Source of the DNA: Gammaproteobacteria bacterium
GTDB taxonomy: Bacteria; Pseudomonadota; Gammaproteobacteria; Pseudomonadales; UBA7434
Length of the DNA: 25,997 nucleotides
Reading direction: 5' to 3'
Assembly (NCBI GenBank): GCA_024280785.1
Contig: JAJRPK010000263.1
Span: 1 to 25,997, forward strand
Positions 1-6,411 of the stretch are shown here, piece by piece; positions within the stretch are counted from its first letter, which is position 1; every line of letters begins with the position of its first letter. The notes beneath the pieces were generated by a model, which was not told the origin of the DNA, did no database searches, and saw only the letters and a program-made list of their open reading frames with translations. Position numbers and translations under genes: made by a program.

Positions 1-1027
1 CTAAGGCATACAGATATAACCTTCCCCCCGAACACGCTTTGGCACCTACTGACAGTGCTTTTAACACATGGGAGCCACGACGAATTCCGCCATCGCAAAT
101 GACGTCAATTTTGTCGCCGACCGCATCGACAATTTCGGCGAGTTGGTCAAAGGGCGAGCGAGAACCATCGAGTTGGCGGCCACCGTGGTTTGACACCATG
201 ATAGCAGTCGCGCCAATATCCACGGCACGCTTGGCATCTTCTACTGACATGATACCTTTTAAGCAAAAGTGTTTCCCCCACTGCTTATTAATGTCCTCTG
301 CAGTCTGCCAATCCATGCTTTGGTCGAGCATGGTATTAAAGTAATCGGCGACAGATAGGGTAATGTTGGTGCCTTCATCGACATAGTCTTTGAGTTGTGA
401 CAGTTCAAATTTTTCTCTTAAAAAGTAATTGGCTGCCCATAGAGGGTGGGTGGCAAAACTCATTATACTTTTTGCGGTTAATTTTATTGGCGTGGTAAAA
501 CCGGTTCGAAGGTCTCGCTCTCTATTACCGCCGACAATAGTGTCAACCGTTAGAATCATGCCGTCAAAGTTGGCTTGTTTGCATCGGTCGATCATGTTTT
601 GTGTCAACCCTTTGTCTTTGTGGACATAGAGTTGAAACAATTTCGGGCCAGGAAACTGACGGCCAATGGCTTCGATACTGACAGTTCCGAGCGAGGAAAT
701 CCCAAAGAAGGTACCAAACTTTTTTGCCGCCTCGGCAACAGCAAATTCACCTTGATGATGAAATAAACGTTGTAATGCTGTGGGCGAAAGAAACAGTGGC
801 ATGTCCAGCTTTTGCCCCATCACAGTAGTCGACATATCGATGGATTCGACACCGGCCAGGACGCTGGGGATCAGATCACAATCGTCGTAAGCGGAAGTAT
901 TGCGTCTATAAGTTAATTCATCATCGGCGGCACCATCAATGTAGTGGAATACCGGTGACGGCAGTCGCTGACGAGCCAGTTGTCTAAAGTCGTCGATGTT
1001 ATGGCAATCTTTGAGGCGTTTAAACAT
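1..1027 (-). CDS. FMN-dependent alpha-hydroxy-acid dehydrogenase (LldD/glycolate oxidase family), C-terminus cut by window edge
   Basis: I translated this frame by hand: it opens with ATG at 1027 and runs without a stop for 342 codons to the window edge. The family oxidises 2-hydroxy acids such as lactate or glycolate to 2-oxo acids using FMN. The start reads MFKRLKDCHNIDDFRQLA, followed by the typical FHYIDGAADDE segment. The catalytic block SNHGGRQLDG carries the active-site His at residue 281. Further on come the FMN-phosphate region CDGGIRRGSHVLKAL and the GGRLYLYAL strand. Members have about 380-400 residues, so some 40-50 residues lie outside. No clear Shine-Dalgarno precedes the ATG; a weak -10 (TATAGT, minus strand, 1060-1065) lies upstream. 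It is divergent from the LLM oxidoreductase. Family assignment is firm; the substrate is not readable from sequence. Confidence 0.93.
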   Translation of the reverse strand, partial: MFKRLKDCHNIDDFRQLARQRLPSPVFHYIDGAADDELTYRRNTSAYDDCDLIPSVLAGVESIDMSTTVMGQKLDMPLFLSPTALQRLFHHQGEFAVAEAAKKFGTFFGISSLGTVSIEAIGRQFPGPKLFQLYVHKDKGLTQNMIDRCKQANFDGMILTVDTIVGGNRERDLRTGFTTPIKLTAKSIMSFATHPLWAANYFLREKFELSQLKDYVDEGTNITLSVADYFNTMLDQSMDWQTAEDINKQWGKHFCLKGIMSVEDAKRAVDIGATAIMVSNHGGRQLDGSRSPFDQLAEIVDAVGDKIDVICDGGIRRGSHVLKALSVGAKACSGGRLYLYAL

Positions 1028-1331
1028 AGTTATTAATTTAAAATAGTGCGGAGCCAGAGACTATACCATAGGGATTTGTTGCTAACAGATTCTTCCGGGT
1101 TATGCCGTCGAGTTGAGCCGTTGAACAGCGTAGTCTGGTGAAACGGACATGGTTCATAAAGCTCGAGAGTGAAAGCCGTGTAGCTTGATTGCGCATTATA
1201 GTTTTTGTGTATAGCTTATTTGCCACGATACACCCCATTACGTTGTATAATATCGCCATCTATCTGTGTGCGATTTTACGTTTTCTATTTAGTACCTTGA
1301 CTTCCAGGTGAATCCCTAAGGTGAATCTGCT
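1028..1331. other. Divergent intergenic region between two oxidoreductase genes
   Basis: About 300 bases separate two divergent genes, so both promoters should lie here. A perfect TATAAT at 1246-1251 on the plus strand is a candidate -10 for the LLM gene, about 80 nt before its ATG, but the nearest -35-like hexamer (TTGCCA, 1220-1225) has a 20-nt spacer, which is long. TATAGT on the minus strand at 1060-1065 could serve the dehydrogenase. The minus-strand reading frame across 1038-1259 has no recognisable protein character. Confidence 0.4.
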
Positions 1332-2189
1332 ATGAAATTTAGTCTTATCCCTATTAATGTCGGCGTTAAACATGTAGACCAAATTATAGGTATTTCTCAA
1401 TTAGCCGAAAAAAATGGTTTGGAGTCAGTGTGGACCTTTGAGCACGTGATTGTACCGGTGGACTACTCGTCAAAATATCCTTATAGCGCCGATGGCAAAA
1501 TGGCGGTAACTCCCGAAACCAACTTCATCGACCCTCTCATTGCGATCTCGGCAGCGGCTATGCATACTAAAACTTTGCGTTTTGGTACGGGCGTTAATAT
1601 TCTCTCTGAAGCGAATCCTCTATTTCTGGCAAAACAGGCGGCCAGTATCGACTTCATTTCTAACGGGCGATTAATGCTGGGGTTGGGGATAGGCTGGTTG
1701 CGCGAAGAGTTTGACGCGATGGGTGTGCCATTTGAGCGACGTGGTGCACGTTTTGATGATTATATTGTGGCGATGAAAAAAGTCTGGTCGGGTGACACGG
1801 TAGAACATGAAAGTGATTTTTTAAATTGGAAAAACTTTAAAAGTTATCCGCTTCCAGCTAACGGGCATATCCCTATTGTGATCGGTGGTGCAAGTGGAAA
1901 AGTCTACCAGCGCGTGGCCAAGCTAGGTGATGGTTGGTATATTCCCAGTACCGATGTCCAGGAAATTCGTCAGCATTTAGAAAAGCTAAAGGTAGCTTGC
2001 GATGAGGCAGGGCGTGCGATAGAAGATGTTGAAATTACTGCGATGTTTATGCCGGATCAAGGCCTCGACCAAATTAAACAGTTACAGGACTTAGGCGTAG
2101 GGCGGGTAACAACTTTTACTATGGCGTTGGGCGATGACATGGCGGCGGGGTTAGAAAAACTCAACGATGATTTGATCAGTAAACTATAG
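1332..2189 (+). CDS. LLM-class (luciferase-like, F420/FMN-dependent) oxidoreductase
   Basis: A 285-residue single-domain luciferase-like TIM-barrel protein. It resembles the TIGR03619 group usually annotated as F420-dependent, which transfers hydride between a deazaflavin or flavin and an unidentified substrate. Supporting sequence: the N-terminal MKFSLIPINVG strand; SVWTFEHVIVP (residues about 33-43), typical of the family; LRFGTGVNIL near 82-91; the GRLMLGLGIGWLREEF block near 112-127; and IPIVIGGASGKVYQRVAKLGDGWYIP near 180. Shine-Dalgarno TAAGGTG at 1317-1323 sits 8 nt before the ATG, fixing the start. It is divergent from an FMN dehydrogenase and is followed by a convergent gene. Whether the host makes F420 cannot be told from this window; FMN use is equally possible. 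Confidence 0.9.
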   Translation: MKFSLIPINVGVKHVDQIIGISQLAEKNGLESVWTFEHVIVPVDYSSKYPYSADGKMAVTPETNFIDPLIAISAAAMHTKTLRFGTGVNILSEANPLFLAKQAASIDFISNGRLMLGLGIGWLREEFDAMGVPFERRGARFDDYIVAMKKVWSGDTVEHESDFLNWKNFKSYPLPANGHIPIVIGGASGKVYQRVAKLGDGWYIPSTDVQEIRQHLEKLKVACDEAGRAIEDVEITAMFMPDQGLDQIKQLQDLGVGRVTTFTMALGDDMAAGLEKLNDDLISKL

Positions 2190-2290
2190 ATCCAGGCTGT
2201 AGGCCAAGCCTGTTGGGCTACACAGAGAGCCCTTTGATTCCAGAAACTGTCTCCATGTGAATGAATGAACAAATGAATAATAATAATAAT

Positions 2291-3097
2291 TCAAACTATT
2301 TCGCCGCAAAATTTGCAATGGACGGCATCGGTCTCATGGCCGGCGCGGCCGCAGTTGTCACATTTTTTATTCGACCGATCGAGGCGCAATTCATTGGCAA
2401 TTTCTGCCGTAAGGATACCGGTAGGCACGGCAATAATAGAATAGCCAGTAATCATGATCATACTGGCGACTAATTTTCCGAAGACAGTGTGTGGAGTTAA
2501 GTCGCCATAGCCAACGGTAGTAATGGTGACGATAGACCAATAAATACTTTCAGGAATACTGTTAAAGCCGTTTTCTGGCCCCTCGATAGCAAACATAAAC
2601 GAGCCAGATATTATTGCCAAAATAATAACGGTAAATAAAAATATTTGAATTTTTCTGCCCGATTGCATAAGCGAACGTACCAGCAGATTGGCATCGCTAG
2701 AGTAGCGGATGAGTTTTAGGATTCGAAACAGACGTAATACACGAAGCAGGCGAATGATTAAGAAATATTGTGCGCCGGTAAAAATTAGCGCAAGGTAGCT
2801 GGGTAAAATAGACAGTAGATCGACTACGCCGTAAAAACTTTTAGCGTATTTTGACGGGTGTGGCGAACAGTAAAGGCGGGCTATGTACTCGCCGGTAAAG
2901 ATAATCGTAAAAATCCATTCGACCGCTCTGGCGTAAACGTAATACTGGTCACTAAAAAAACCAGCTGAATCGGCGATAACCGTTATTACACTAAGGCAAA
3001 TGGCGATTATTAAAAACAAGTCAAATGTTTTTCCGGCAGGTGTTTCTGTGCCAAAGATGACCTCGTGAAGTTTGTTTTGTAACGGAGAACGATTCAT
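2291..3097 (-). CDS. Voltage-gated-type potassium channel with C-terminal zinc ribbon
   Basis: A 268-residue inner-membrane ion channel of the six-helix Kv type. Helices S1 (about 25-45), S2 (60-76) and S3 (88-107) are followed by a classic S4 (about 112-131) with Arg/Lys at every third position (RLLRVLRLFRILKLIR). S5 lies near 151-171. The pore loop carries the K+ selectivity filter TTVGYGD (193-199), and S6 lies near 206-233. The cytoplasmic tail ends in a four-cysteine knuckle, CDNC (246-249) and CKFC (261-264), which looks like a small zinc ribbon and is an unusual addition. TAAGG precedes the ATG by about 8 nt. It lies 45 nt after bioA on the same strand and may be the last gene of a tesA-bioA unit. 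K+ selectivity is a strong inference; gating is unknown. Confidence 0.93.
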   Translation of the reverse strand: MNRSPLQNKLHEVIFGTETPAGKTFDLFLIIAICLSVITVIADSAGFFSDQYYVYARAVEWIFTIIFTGEYIARLYCSPHPSKYAKSFYGVVDLLSILPSYLALIFTGAQYFLIIRLLRVLRLFRILKLIRYSSDANLLVRSLMQSGRKIQIFLFTVIILAIISGSFMFAIEGPENGFNSIPESIYWSIVTITTVGYGDLTPHTVFGKLVASMIMITGYSIIAVPTGILTAEIANELRLDRSNKKCDNCGRAGHETDAVHCKFCGEIV

Positions 3098-3142
3098 CCT
3101 TCTTGCCTTACGGTTTTGTGGCTGTAATGGTTAAAACTCGTG

Positions 3143-4423
3143 TTAGCTACATTGCTCAGCCACTTTTTGCATCGCGTCGACTATTTGGTCTAGCTCTGCG
3201 TCGGTAATAATGTATGGCGGCATAGTATAGATTAACTTAGCAAACGGTCTCAACCAAACGCCAAGTCCGGGCAGTAGTTGCTGGACTTTTTTCATGTCGA
3301 CCGGATTCTTGACTTCGATGACGCCAATAGCGCCTAGAACCCGAGCCTCAGCGACTTTTGGATGATCGTTGAAGGGCAAAAGTTTACTTTTTAATCTCGC
3401 TTCTATACGGGCAATATTGCTGTGCCAATCGCTAGCCAACAACAAATTAATGCTGGTATTGGCGATGACGCAAGCAAGTGGGTTTGCCATAAACGTGGGG
3501 CCGTGCATGAAGGCGCCACCCTCACCATCACTGATGCTGGTAGCCACTTCGTCAGTGGTCATCGTGGCTGCAAGCGATAGATACCCGCCGGTCATGGTTT
3601 TGCCGAGACAAAGAATATCGGGGCTAATGTCGGCGTGATGACAGGCAAACATTTCACCGCTGCGGCCAAAGCCTGTGGCGATTTCATCGAGAATTAATAA
3701 CACATTATATTGATCGCAAAGATTACGGAGTCGACTGACGTAGTCCGCTGAATAAAAATACATGCCACCGGCACCTTGTACAACAGGCTCGATGATTACA
3801 GCGGCAATAGCGGTATGTCGGCTACTCAATAGTTGCTTTATTTCGGCGATGTCGTTGTCAGTACAGGCTTGACCAAAAGAGCAGGCGGGCCGCTCAACGA
3901 AATATTGTTTTGTTAGCAGATCACTAAATAAATGATGCATACCTGTCTCGGGGTCACAAACCGACATGGCGCCTAAGGTGTCACCGTGATAGCCGCCTTT
4001 GAGAGCGATAAAACGGTTTTTCTGCGGTTTTTGTTGTGCATGCCAATACTGCAACGCCATTTTCATTGCGACATCGACAGCGACTGATCCTGAGTCAGAT
4101 AAAAAGACTTTGCTGAGAGGGGAGGGGGTAATATCGACCAGAGTACGGCACAGATCTATCGCTGGCGTGTGGGTGAGTCCGCCAAACATGACATGTGACA
4201 TGCTATCGATCTGGGTTTTTGCTGCTGCATTGAGCTCTGGGTTATTGTAACCGTGTATCACTGACCACCAAGATGACATTGCATCTATTAGCTCTCGGCC
4301 ATCTTCCAGAGTTAAGCGTACGCCGCTTGCACTCTTAACGTGCAGCGGCTGAATTGGCTGGGTTAGTGAGCTATAGGGGTGCCAGATATGTTGAAGGTCA
4401 AAGGCTTGGGGAGATAACTTCAT
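3143..4423 (-). CDS. bioA: Adenosylmethionine-8-amino-7-oxononanoate aminotransferase (BioA)
   Basis: A class III PLP-dependent aminotransferase of biotin synthesis. It converts 8-amino-7-oxononanoate (KAPA) to 7,8-diaminononanoate (DAPA) with S-adenosylmethionine as amino donor. At 426 residues it is full length. Diagnostic BioA features: HIWHPYSSL (12-20), SSWWSVIHGYNNP (50-62) with the substrate-site tryptophans, GGYHGDT (143-149), the LDEIATGFGRSG block (245-256) with the PLP-binding Asp246, and the Schiff-base Lys275 in LGKTMTGGYL. The start ATG lies 6 nt after the tesA stop with no evident Shine-Dalgarno, suggesting translational coupling. Other bio genes are not in the window, so bioA is detached from a bioBFHCD cluster here; pairing with tesA and a potassium channel is not the textbook arrangement. 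Confidence 0.96.
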   Translation of the reverse strand: MKLSPQAFDLQHIWHPYSSLTQPIQPLHVKSASGVRLTLEDGRELIDAMSSWWSVIHGYNNPELNAAAKTQIDSMSHVMFGGLTHTPAIDLCRTLVDITPSPLSKVFLSDSGSVAVDVAMKMALQYWHAQQKPQKNRFIALKGGYHGDTLGAMSVCDPETGMHHLFSDLLTKQYFVERPACSFGQACTDNDIAEIKQLLSSRHTAIAAVIIEPVVQGAGGMYFYSADYVSRLRNLCDQYNVLLILDEIATGFGRSGEMFACHHADISPDILCLGKTMTGGYLSLAATMTTDEVATSISDGEGGAFMHGPTFMANPLACVIANTSINLLLASDWHSNIARIEARLKSKLLPFNDHPKVAEARVLGAIGVIEVKNPVDMKKVQQLLPGLGVWLRPFAKLIYTMPPYIITDAELDQIVDAMQKVAEQCS

Positions 4424-4429
4424 AGGGCA

Positions 4430-5254
4430 TTATAAGAGCGGTTTTAGTTTTGGCCAAACAATATCGAGCATTTGGGCCTGTGCTTCGGCTTTGGGGTGGA
4501 TACCATCGGCTTGCATCAGTGCTGTGTTAGTGGCGATACCATCGAGAAAAAAAGGTACCAAGGCTACGTTGAGCTCCTTGGATATTTCACTATAAGTCTG
4601 GTGAAACTTACTAGCGTAGCGGGGGCCATAATTGGGTGGAATTTGCATTCCTAGCAGTAAAGTCTTGGCGTTGGCCGCGCGATTGAGTTTGATAATAGCG
4701 GATAAATATTTTTTAAGCTGAGTGAGTGAGCCTCCGCGCAAAGCGTCATTACCACCAAGTTCTACGATAACGATATGGGCGGGCCACTGTTCTAGCGTGT
4801 AGGGGAGCCTGCGTAAACCTCCGGCCGCAGTCTCGCCGCTAATACTGGCATTAACAACATCGTAATTGTATTTACCCTCAGCCAATCGATTTTGCAGTAA
4901 ACTCACCCAGCCGTTGTCAATATTAATACCATAGCCCGCGCTTAGGCTATCGCCGAGAATCAAGATGGTTTTGTTAAACGTAGCACTCTGCGGTTTTTCC
5001 TGTGTGTGAGCTACTGCTGTACGGGTAGTTAGATGTGTAACATTGGTATCCGAGGCATAGCATGCGGGTACAACCCCCAGAAACAATGTAGATAATAACG
5101 TCAGTAGCAATGCTAGTATCGATGTCCTTAGCGATGCAAGTAACGTTACTGGCAACAACGCCAAAGTATCGAAAGCTCTGACGGAGCTAGAGCGTAAGAT
5201 AATTGTTGTGGTTAAACGCCGATTAATAACGGCTGTCGTGCAGGCGACCGACAT
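4430..5254 (-). CDS. tesA: GDSL lysophospholipase/acyl-CoA thioesterase, TesA-like, with long N-terminal leader
   Basis: An SGNH-hydrolase of the TesA (protease I/lysophospholipase L1) type that hydrolyses acyl thioesters and esters in the periplasm. Block I ILGDSLSAGYG contains catalytic Ser103; Gly140 in SISGET and Asn169 in GGND form the oxyanion hole; Asp250 and His253 in DGIHP complete the site. The catalytic part (from about residue 94) matches the roughly 180-residue mature E. coli enzyme. The leader is unusually long: a hydrophobic signal segment lies at about 45-63, ending near VVPACYA, but 40 extra residues precede it. Internal TTG codons at residues 31, 33 and 34 are alternative starts. 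AAAGG upstream supports the ATG at 5254. Divergence from ybbA/ybbP is a conserved neighbourhood in gammaproteobacteria, which strengthens the call. Confidence 0.9.
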   Translation of the reverse strand: MSVACTTAVINRRLTTTIILRSSSVRAFDTLALLPVTLLASLRTSILALLLTLLSTLFLGVVPACYASDTNVTHLTTRTAVAHTQEKPQSATFNKTILILGDSLSAGYGINIDNGWVSLLQNRLAEGKYNYDVVNASISGETAAGGLRRLPYTLEQWPAHIVIVELGGNDALRGGSLTQLKKYLSAIIKLNRAANAKTLLLGMQIPPNYGPRYASKFHQTYSEISKELNVALVPFFLDGIATNTALMQADGIHPKAEAQAQMLDIVWPKLKPLL

Positions 5255-5321
5255 GAAATGGAACCTTTATAGTGGTTGCGGTTAATACGCTGTTATCATT
5301 TAGCCATTACTAAACGGTCGA

Positions 5322-5374
5322 AAGATACTAGCAAGATACTAGCAAGATACTAGCAAGATACTAGCAAGATACTA
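5322..5374. repeat. 11-bp tandem repeat, 4.8 copies
   Basis: The unit AAGATACTAGC occurs four times without any mismatch, followed by a 9-base partial copy, with no spacer. It ends 3 bases before the left arm of the large inverted repeat. Identity between copies indicates recent slippage expansion. The 11-bp period is close to one helical turn, so the units would lie on one face of the DNA; whether that matters is unknown. Confidence 0.97.
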
Positions 5375-5377
5375 CCG

Positions 5378-5495
5378 AGGCCTTTGAAAAGAATCCCCTT
5401 TATTTCAAGACACACATAAATATGTCCCTATAGTTCGACGCTGGCATCCCTGCCAGCAACGGTCTTGAAATAAAGGGGATTCTTTTCAAAGGCCT
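5378..5495. repeat. 34-bp perfect inverted repeat with nested hairpin (dispersed palindromic element candidate)
   Basis: The arm at 5378-5411 is the exact reverse complement of 5462-5495: 34 of 34 bases. The 50-nt spacer holds a second perfect hairpin, GCTGGCA-TCCC-TGCCAGC (5440-5457), and a short AT hairpin ACATAAATATGT (5414-5425). No reading frame crosses it. Minus-strand GGCAGGGATGCC followed by TATAGGGACATA recalls intergenic palindromes I remember from marine gammaproteobacterial genomes, but that is memory, not a search. It could be a non-autonomous mobile repeat, a cruciform-forming site or a structured RNA. It is not placed to end either neighbour, since both genes start away from it. 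Confidence 0.9.
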
Positions 5496-5529
5496 TATTG
5501 GTAAGTGCTAGTTTATCCTGTGATGACTG

Positions 5530-5583
5530 TTGTGGCAAAGGTATTGATTGTGGCAAAGATATTGATTGAGGCAAGGGAATAAT
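5530..5583. repeat. 18-bp tandem repeat, three diverged copies
   Basis: Copies begin at 5530, 5548 and 5566. The first two, TTGTGGCAAAGGTATTGA and TTGTGGCAAAGATATTGA, differ at one base; the third (TTGAGGCAAGGGAATAA) has drifted further. It lies 80 bp before ybbA, so it could influence that promoter, but no regulator site is recognisable. Confidence 0.85.
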
Positions 5584-5664
5584 CAGCAGTGGAGGTAATT
5601 GGTTTTGGGATGCCGCGAGCTAAGGTTCTGGGGCCGATCAACTTAAATTAAAATTTAGCAGTGA

Positions 5665-6411
5665 GTGAGTTTAAAATTGGCGAGTTCAAAAAGCAGCGGT
5701 GCTAGCATAGCGTTAGAAATTAGTAGTATTAGTAAATCCCTTAGTATTGGCGATGATACGTTGCAAATTCTTAACGGTATAACTATGACGATTGCTGCCG
5801 GGGAGTCTTGCGCTATTGTCGGCGCGTCGGGGTCCGGTAAAACTACATTGTTAGGGATATTGGCGGGGATGGATCCGCCGGATAGCGGTGAAGTTGTATT
5901 AATTGATAGCGACCGCAGGTATTCGCTCTACGAACACGATGAGGATTGGCGTGCTTCGCTGCGCGGTGCCGAGATGGGCTTTGTGTTTCAGAATTTTCAG
6001 TTAATTGCAGATATGTCGGCGCTGGACAATGTTTTATTGCCTTTGCAATTGTCGGGTTCAGGGGATCAAAGGCTAGCCGAGATATGGCTTCACAGCGTAG
6101 GCCTTGGTAATCGGCTACATCATTATCCTCGACAGCTATCGGGTGGAGAGCAGCAACGAGTCGCCTTAGCTCGTGCTTTTGCTAATTCACCCAGATTACT
6201 ATTTGCCGATGAGCCTACGGGCAGTCTGGATGAATCGACTGCCGCGAGTATGATTGAACTATTGTTTGAGCTTAATCGTACGGCCGGCTCTACTATGATT
6301 CTTGTGACCCACGATCCAGCGTTGGCGACTCGCTGCGATAAAATCTATCGCTTGAGTAATGGTGTGATTGTGGAACAGGGCGATTCTAGCGCAAAAGCTG
6401 CCAGCCGATGA
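5665..6411 (+). CDS. ybbA: ABC transporter ATP-binding protein, YbbA-like
   Basis: A 248-residue ATPase of the LolD/MacB-type ABC family that partners an FtsX-fold permease. Walker A GASGSGKT (53-60), Q-loop at Gln109 (FVFQNFQL), signature LSGGEQQR (158-165), Walker B LLFADEPTGSLD (178-189) with catalytic Glu183, and switch His216 are all intact, so it should hydrolyse ATP. The start taken is GTG at 5665; there is no clear Shine-Dalgarno, and the first 15 or so residues look like extra, so TTG at 5677 or a later codon is possible. Its stop overlaps the next start (ATGA), tying it to the permease. The position divergent from tesA matches the conserved ybbA-ybbP locus. The substrate of this family is not settled; LolD is an alternative family label but the partner differs. 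Confidence 0.93.
   Translation: MSLKLASSKSSGASIALEISSISKSLSIGDDTLQILNGITMTIAAGESCAIVGASGSGKTTLLGILAGMDPPDSGEVVLIDSDRRYSLYEHDEDWRASLRGAEMGFVFQNFQLIADMSALDNVLLPLQLSGSGDQRLAEIWLHSVGLGNRLHHYPRQLSGGEQQRVALARAFANSPRLLFADEPTGSLDESTAASMIELLFELNRTAGSTMILVTHDPALATRCDKIYRLSNGVIVEQGDSSAKAASR

Larger units (their letters stand above)
5255..5664. other. Divergent tesA / ybbA intergenic region, rich in repeats
   Basis: This 410-base stretch separates divergent starts and should carry both promoters, yet most of it is repeat sequence: an 11-bp tandem array (5322-5374), a 34-bp inverted repeat with a nested hairpin (5378-5495) and a decayed 18-bp tandem array (5530-5583). Plain sequence remains at 5255-5321 (tesA side) and 5584-5664 (ybbA side). 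I found no convincing -35/-10 pair on either side. Confidence 0.7.

Noticed and set aside
1038..1259. 73-codon minus-strand frame between the two oxidoreductase genes
   Set aside because: No ribosome site, no recognisable family, and it would occupy the shared promoter region.
2189..2260. Weak pairing TGTAG...CTACA after the LLM gene, considered as terminator
   Set aside because: Contains a G/G mismatch and no T-run follows.
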